The translations under genes and the position numbers were made by a program. From Lysinibacillus sp. FJAT-14745 (lineage in GTDB: Bacteria > Bacillota > Bacilli > Bacillales_A > Planococcaceae), in contig NZ_LITM01000006.1 of assembly GCF_001275675.1 (NCBI RefSeq), positions 19,567-69,746 on the forward strand: 50,180 nt of DNA, read 5' to 3'. This document shows, piece after piece, positions 48,701 through 50,180 of the stretch. The notes beneath the pieces were generated by a model. That model worked only from the letters and a program-made list of their open reading frames with translations. It made no database searches and was not told where the DNA came from. How positions within the stretch are numbered: the first letter of the stretch is position 1; the number at the start of each line of letters is the position of its first letter.

Positions 48701-50180
48701 CCTTGTACGCTCAAATTACCGACCCAGCAGAGATCGATGACATATACGCGCTAACCTCTCTTCAGGAAGGCATCCTCTATCACAACATAGCGGATCCGGA
48801 ATCGACAAGCTATCTCACACAGGTTGTATATGCATTCAGCGGAGCAACGGATGAGGAAACCGTTTGTCAGGCGTTGAAACTGCTCGTCATGAGGCACGAT
48901 GTGCTGCGAGCGGCGATTGTGCATGAAGAGCTTTCTAAACCGAGACAGATTCTGTTACACAACCGAGAAGTGGAATATGAAAAAATCGATCTGTCGGGAC
49001 TTAGCAAGTTGGAGCAGGAGCAAAAGATTGACGAATTGAAAAACCTGAATCTCCGTCGAGGCTTCAATCTGCAGCATGATTCACTGCTGCGCGTTCAGCA
49101 TATAGTTCTCAATTCTACCGAAGGCAAACTCATCTGGAGTTACCATCATATCGTCTTTGACGGCTGGTCCTCCAACTTGTTGTTCGGCGATTTAGTCGAA
49201 ATTTCCAAGCAATTGCAGAACGGCAGTAGACTGTCTGACCTCGAGCGGATGATAGTGGAAGAAAAGGCGAAAACTGCAAGCTATGGTGAGTATGTCGACT
49301 GGATCGAGAAGCAGGATATGGAGCAGGGGCTGTCTTATTGGAGCGAATTGCTCTCCGATTATGAGGAGACGGCTGAAATCAAGCCGCTGCGCAAGCCTGA
49401 ACCGTCTAAGCTGCAAATGGAGCGAATCGGAATGCAACTTGCCGATGAAACTACCCAACAGCTGCTTCAGACATCAGCTACTCATCGGATTACAATCAAT
49501 ACAGTGACAGAAGCCGCATTGGGAATTGTGTTGCAGGAATATAGTGGCATCAAAGACGTTGTATTTGGCAAGGTTGTTTCCGGAAGAAATGCAGACGTTC
49601 AAGGGATTGAGAAGATTGTCGGATTGTTCATTAATACCATCCCTGCAAGAGTTAGACTAAGAGAGCAGATGACTGTGGTGGAGCTCTGGCAAGAGATTCA
49701 AGAACAGGGGATCGAAAGCAGTCAGTATTCCTATTGTTCTCTTGCGGATGTCCAAGGATTGACCGAACAAAAAGGAGATCTAATTAAGGTTCTGTTCGTG
49801 TTTGACAACTATTATGTGGATGAGGAAAAACAAAAAGGCGATGAAAACAGACTTCAGTTTTTCATGGAATCGGGACGAGAACAGACAAACTACGCCATCA
49901 CCTTGAAAGCGTACTTTGTCGATGATCGATTAGTATTCGATGTTCTTTACGATCCAAACCAATTTGTCTTGGATGAAGTCAAAAGCATCTTGTCCAGAAT
50001 TCAAGCTGTCTTGGAGTCGTTTGCTGCCAACCCAAATGGGAAATTGTTGGAGATCGAAGTGATTACCGAACAGGAGCGAGTCCAAATTCTTGATGAGTTC
50101 AACAATACGGCCCGCGAGTATGCTAAGGACCAGACGGTCGTGGAGTTGTTGGAGGAGCAGGTACGGAAATTCCCTCATCG
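36724..50180 (+). CDS. Nonribosomal peptide synthetase, C-A-T-E / C-A-T / C-A-T-E / C-A(partial), open at the window end
   Basis: At least 4,485 codons; the same frame was confirmed at motifs throughout. C1 (HHIILDGW) ~16-440; A1 ~455-955; T1, GGDSIK with Ser998; E1 ~1055-1475 (HHLVVDGISW, His1175); C2 ~1497-1925 (HHIIVDGW, His1632); A2 ~1940-2435; T2, GGHSL with Ser2482; C3 ~2540-2955 (HHIVSDG, His2661); A3 ~2975-3460; T3 Ser3508; E3 ~3560-3980 (HHLIVDAVSW, His3684); C4 ~4005-4430; A4 begins. Binding-pocket residues read by position: A1 DAAVTAAVQ, A2 DAWVTAAIQ (substrates not assigned), A3 DLPKVGEVG (close to the Asn code DLTKLGEVG). Predicted order: D-X1, L-X2, D-Asn, then more. ATG 36724 follows AGGGGGA. 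Richer in G+C than its surroundings by eye. Confidence 0.95.
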   Translation, partial: MKGNSDSGKMVKEMYPLTSLQEGMLYHHIANNGSSGYVFQKILTFTGDISEERFVQALNLLAIRHDVLRTVFIYEKVISPKQIILNNKELEYEVFDLRGLHEMEQEKKVSEIANSDVERGFDLEHDLLLRVKFLFLRDDCCKVILGYHHIILDGWSLSLIINDFVRYISLRQRIGMSEAKRIVLKEKSQTGEFNEYVQWLEKQDKETGLTYWRELLSEYDETANLKPMSKPILTDVQIAKTSIKCSEEMTQRLQELAQSYDTQIDTLTEAAWALVLQQYNRCNDVVFGKVLPGRPSEIRDNKNIAGLFIQTIPTRVKCTDDMTFSELVEALKKQKMASNDYSYCSLAEIQAVSKQKTDLIKTLYVFEDYNVYKERMQDHAEGFQLSLSAERKMTNYEITASASFEDDALHFGIAYNPNVYPEDDIQSTLSRIEVILQAFVANPQGKLSEIEVITEQERVQILGEFNNTAREYAKDQTVVDLFEEQVSKTPDGIALVFQDEQLTYAQLNQKVNQVAWKLRELGVKPGDRVAIVAERSIEMIAGIYGIMKAGGAYVPIDPTFPADRIQFILEDCQPQAVLLYQTNLETELPVLDLAGRVLWKGSSDNPEKVNKPDDLAYVIYTSGTTGQPKGVMLQHQGVAALRISLQDMYQVTKQDNVLQFANYVFDAAVAEMTMSLLLGARLTLISKEIIADIRSFNAFVNKSGITLTVLPPQYYLQTELTGLKVLTTAGSASNAEIIQKAGSQYRYVNAYGPTENTVQATSWEYDGLSDIPYPIPIGRPVSNTQVYIMNDMKLCGIGIPGELCIAGDSVAQGYVNKPELTAEKFITNPFGEGRLYRSGDLARWLPDGNIEYLGRIDQQVKIRGFRIEMGEIEAVLRKIGHIQDAAVIAREDATGEKAICAYLVSNEAISIAAIRDTLDKSLPDYMIPAYIMQIDSIPVTRSGKLDQDVLPKFDTSSQYAYVAPRSEVEEILCQSFVEVLGVQLVGMKDNFFELGGDSIKAIRIVSKIRNAGYEISVKDIMEKSNVEQVAYAVTSSAHENTYEQNEVTGKVPSTPIIEEFKSWELSKPHHFNQDIMLEIDTDDVVQIKTVLDALCIHHDAIRSVYRDGTLEILDSQASEMYGFGVLDFRDETDTTAKIASACTEAHASIDLENGPLMKALLFQTKDAHHLFICIHHLVVDGISWRVLIEDFNTALQQVQEGKAIEFSPKTASFKEWAEALNEYKSSRQLGKEKKYWDTVMTEMQYGRMAVEDSIIESGYADVTITFTEDETDQLVQKAGKAFNTKINDLLLSAISMSVQRLTGQARVTVGLEGHGREEIHKKIDITRTVGWFTTVYPVVVDCLEDVQTSVVSTKEKLRKLPNQGLGFGLLKEELGDISADIYFNYLGQMDAESKAVFYSSGKRSADENKTFANIAFSGMITQGKLGFTIKYNRSKFSAETIEKLAELYQSCLVEIIEYCIGQEKSLKTASDYSAPELTSADIASLSNRYGGQDEIVDIYSLVPLQEGMLYHHLINGESSEYFVQNVFDVNSSLNEQTIQRALKFLVLKHAVLRTAVVYEKLSAPRQVILKNRKVEYERIDLSGLNEDEQRVRVADLAAQDVKRGFDLQHDSLIRVKHIQLADNRHTMIWNYHHIIVDGWCGSLLQSDFVRFYNLIDSGRSMSDMEQLVSEEKNQTASYGDFIKWIEKQDKESALSYWSETLSDYDSMAEIKPMTQPKPSGMQVEQVKLLISRETSQSLLGLSAYHHFTLNTLAEMAWGIVLQAYCHTQDVVFGKVVSGRNANIRGIEKIIGIFINTIPTRVKSDANTTILDLLKELQKRGTENDQYSYCSLAEIQEVTKQKADLIKTLFVSEYYLGQEDSKDSEDGLRLTLQSAREQTNYAITIVAGMEGDALRFEVLYNPNEFAKEEIQSILARIEVVLQAIATNPNGKLSEIEAITEQERVQILGEFNNTAREYTKDQTVVDLFEEQVSKTPDGIAIVFQDEQLTYAQLNQKVNQVAWKLRELGVKPGDRVAIMTERSIEMIAGIYGILKAGGAYVPIDPTFPADRIQFILEDCQPQAVLLYQTNLETELPVLDLAGRVLWEGSSDNPEKVNKPDDLAYVIYTSGTTGQPKGVMLQHQGVAALRIYLQDLYQVTEQDNVLQFANYVFDAAVWEMTLSLLLGARLTLISKEIIADIGSFNAFVNQSGITLTVLPPQYYLQTELTGLKVLTTAGSASNAEIIQKAGNHCRYVNAYGPTENTIQATSWEYDGLSDIPYPIPIGRPISNTQVYIMNNMNLCGIGIPGELCIAGDGVARGYLNKPELTAEKFIANPFGEGRLYRSGDLARWLPDGNIEYLGRIDQQVKIRGFRIELGEIEAVLRKIDHILDAAVITREDATGEKAICAYLISDEAISFATIRDTLDRSLPDYMIPAYMMQIDSIPVTRNGKLDKNALPDIEANSAREYVAPRNEMEEIICKIFSQILGVEQVGVHNNFFELGGHSLRATRLVNQIETETGYRMMLQEIFAHPTPAWLAENISGKESDSYAPIVAAEEKDYYPMLSAQKRVYLVCQMGIDGTAYNIPQSFKIKGPVSVEFIESALQKMIDRHEILRTDFLLIDGEPVQRVKKTAKADFEFVADSETSEVELFKAFIQPFDLSKAPLVRIKLIQRGDYHLLMLDMHHIVSDGMSLATFIREFTALYNGESLKPLTIQYKDYSEWISKRDFSTQKEFWANEFRDELPVLDLPLDYRRPKIQSYNGAIIECTTGKKLAEKVKDICLKTEATEYMVFLSAAMILLSKYSRQEDIIVGSLSSGRTHKDTESMLGMFVNTLAMRGRAEGKKTFAEFLNEMKEKCLNAYDNQEYPFEELVEAVQVRRDMARNPLFDVLLVMQNNEQQEFKLNGIQTEYVKQESTISKFDLNFSIVETDAEFCILLEYCTDLFKEESVKRMLEHFVGVLEQIAENSNLLISEIEVINEAEKTLIHQTINDTDMVFPLEKSVVDLFEEHVENKPDQLALIFGEEQLMRSELNQKANQLARMLRNHGIKPGDFVAIVAQRCPEMIVAILGILKAGGAYVPIDPMYPTDRISYIIDDCQPKVILTAKAEVPFNTEIPLIDLCDADVYTGVATNLDKVVSKYDVAYCIYTSGTTGKPKGVMIENHSLTSNMFYSAKRFLLGNEILVPLFTNYCFDLTVPSIFLPLCFGGTLDLIDNEKELDIEFIMTNKEYTFIKMTPSQLKTLIDSKNGKTLEKLRCLVVGGEMLESAVARSILEIYGGHIVLLNEYGPTEATVGSLLYTYSKTDDRTFVPIGKPFANTQIYIMNEMKLCGLGVPGEICIAGEQIARGYLNMPELTAQKFIDNPFGEGKLYRTGDLAMWLPDGNIDCLGRIDEQVKVRGFRIELGEISHAIRNIEPIIDTAVIVREDEYGDKTIHAYYVSDQEISTSDVREDLRKNLPEYMIPTYFMQVDKLPVTENGKLDKRALPQIVLDRATEFVAPRNKTEELLSQTFSEMLGVEAISVTDSFFELGGDSIKAIRIVSRMRSAGYELSVRDIMSQYTVEAIARKVVVTQENRYEQNEVTGHVIPTPIIKDFATRNWNNPNHYTQDAILEIDTDNESHIRTALGVLTVHHDIIRSVYRDGNLEILSSRESRLYDFVEFDFRDEENATSHLKTACTKLQNSIILENGPLMKVAFFQTQSGNFLFLCMHHLIVDAVSWHILLEDLQTALQQAKDGKQISLPPKSASFKEWAEALEEYKGSIQLKQERLYWETVTADMKDGNINLEERTNKTGYDDVTITFNEEQTEQLVRRAGKAFNTEINDLLISAIGQSIRELTGQAKVTVGLEGHGREEIHKKVDIDRTVGWFTIKYPIIVECHEKIKESIVSIKDMLRKVPVNGLGYGLLQDGHSGISADIFFNYLGQLDIESKAALFSTGNSLDEANGISGTIDMNGYIVEGKLSFLIRYDRSRFTADTVERFAEMYHRHLTESITYCNAQVTTVKTVSDYSASDLTSTDLSALYAQITDPAEIDDIYALTSLQEGILYHNIADPESTSYLTQVVYAFSGATDEETVCQALKLLVMRHDVLRAAIVHEELSKPRQILLHNREVEYEKIDLSGLSKLEQEQKIDELKNLNLRRGFNLQHDSLLRVQHIVLNSTEGKLIWSYHHIVFDGWSSNLLFGDLVEISKQLQNGSRLSDLERMIVEEKAKTASYGEYVDWIEKQDMEQGLSYWSELLSDYEETAEIKPLRKPEPSKLQMERIGMQLADETTQQLLQTSATHRITINTVTEAALGIVLQEYSGIKDVVFGKVVSGRNADVQGIEKIVGLFINTIPARVRLREQMTVVELWQEIQEQGIESSQYSYCSLADVQGLTEQKGDLIKVLFVFDNYYVDEEKQKGDENRLQFFMESGREQTNYAITLKAYFVDDRLVFDVLYDPNQFVLDEVKSILSRIQAVLESFAANPNGKLLEIEVITEQERVQILDEFNNTAREYAKDQTVVELLEEQVRKFPH
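38050..39570 (+). repeat. Near-identical A-domain copy 1 in the NRPS
   Basis: Matches 42502-44022 over about 1.5 kb at a constant offset of 4,452 bp, with mostly synonymous differences. Similarity starts in the C-A linker and fades just after the (R/N)GKLD motif, so the exchanged unit is a whole adenylation domain. A coding change at the pocket distinguishes them: GTCGCCGAA here, GTCTGGGAA in copy 2. Confidence 0.88.
42502..44022 (+). repeat. Near-identical A-domain copy 2 in the NRPS
   Basis: Partner of 38050-39570. It keeps the usual tryptophan (VFDAAVWEM) at the third pocket position. Confidence 0.88.
50030..50180 (+). repeat. Start of a third related A-domain copy
   Basis: Sequence from about 50030 repeats the C-A linker and A-domain start of copies 1 and 2 (offset 7,530 bp from copy 1) until about 50160, where it diverges and the window ends. 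Confidence 0.8.

Noticed and set aside
37489-49458. Many antisense and alternate-frame ORFs of 60-209 residues across the NRPS
   Set aside because: They mirror the codon structure of the long plus-strand frame, recur at equivalent places in the duplicated modules, and lack ribosome binding sites and domains.
1-50180. tRNA, rRNA genes or replication origins
   Set aside because: No cloverleaf-like TTCRANY arms with CCA ends, no rRNA signature sequences and no DnaA-box clusters were noticed on either strand; this was a reading by eye, not a scan.

Overview
The window looks like a chromosomal segment of a low-G+C, spore-forming Bacillales bacterium, most likely Lysinibacillus or a close Planococcaceae relative. 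This rests on three things seen in the sequence: a Bacillus-type block (yqhL, lipM, yqhQ, yqhR, aroQ, yqhT, efp, spoIIIA genes, accB, accC), an adenosylcobalamin-dependent ribonucleotide reductase nrdJ, and strong AAGGAGG-type ribosome binding sites with many TTG and GTG starts. The genus is an inference from gene content, not from a database match.

Layout. (1) 1-8.3 kb: endonuclease V, two adjacent SUKH (SMI1/KNR4) proteins, the second with leucine-rich repeats, a 952-residue secreted surface protein, the broken C-terminal half of an AbgB-type amidohydrolase, and glutaminase. (2) 8.4-12.1 kb: an amino-acid permease of the CycA type on the minus strand behind a single-aptamer glycine riboswitch and a terminator, then yqhL and lipM. 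(3) 12.2-16.8 kb: nrdJ, preceded by two good NrdR boxes and a third weaker one, and interrupted by two group I introns. The first carries an apparently intact LAGLIDADG endonuclease; the second splits the active-site NPCG|EQPL sequence and carries a decayed HNH endonuclease. Splicing as read here rebuilds an 855-residue protein. (4) 16.8-21.8 kb: an AT-rich accessory stretch of unrelated single genes separated by recurring CTAACG-type motifs and a 26-bp direct repeat, followed by a minus-strand cluster of tiny peptides (including a YrzI-type one) and an IS200 transposase remnant. (5) 21.9-24.2 kb: a LytTR regulator / DUF3021 / ABC exporter operon, then a 380-bp element made almost entirely of nested hairpins and ending in a terminator; a decayed relative of its end lies at 30.5 kb. 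(6) 24.7-35.5 kb: nitronate-monooxygenase-type enzymes, yqhQ, yqhR, aroQ, yqhT, efp, spoIIIAC-AH, accB and accC. spoIIIAA and spoIIIAB are not at their expected place, and spoIIIAF is reduced to its membrane part.

(7) 35.6-50.2 kb: where yqhY/nusB would follow accC in Bacillus there are instead small unrecognised genes and then one giant nonribosomal peptide synthetase, open to the window end (at least 4,485 codons). Its domains read C-A-T-E / C-A-T / C-A-T-E / C-A(partial). The first two A domains are near-identical copies that differ at a specificity residue, and the third reads like an asparagine-type domain. The NRPS is visibly richer in G+C than its surroundings and is probably acquired.

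No rRNA, tRNA or CRISPR array was seen. The strongest candidates for something undescribed are the double-intron nrdJ, the hairpin-rich repeat element at 24.2-24.6 kb, the rearranged spoIIIA operon, and the cassette-like array at 17-20 kb.
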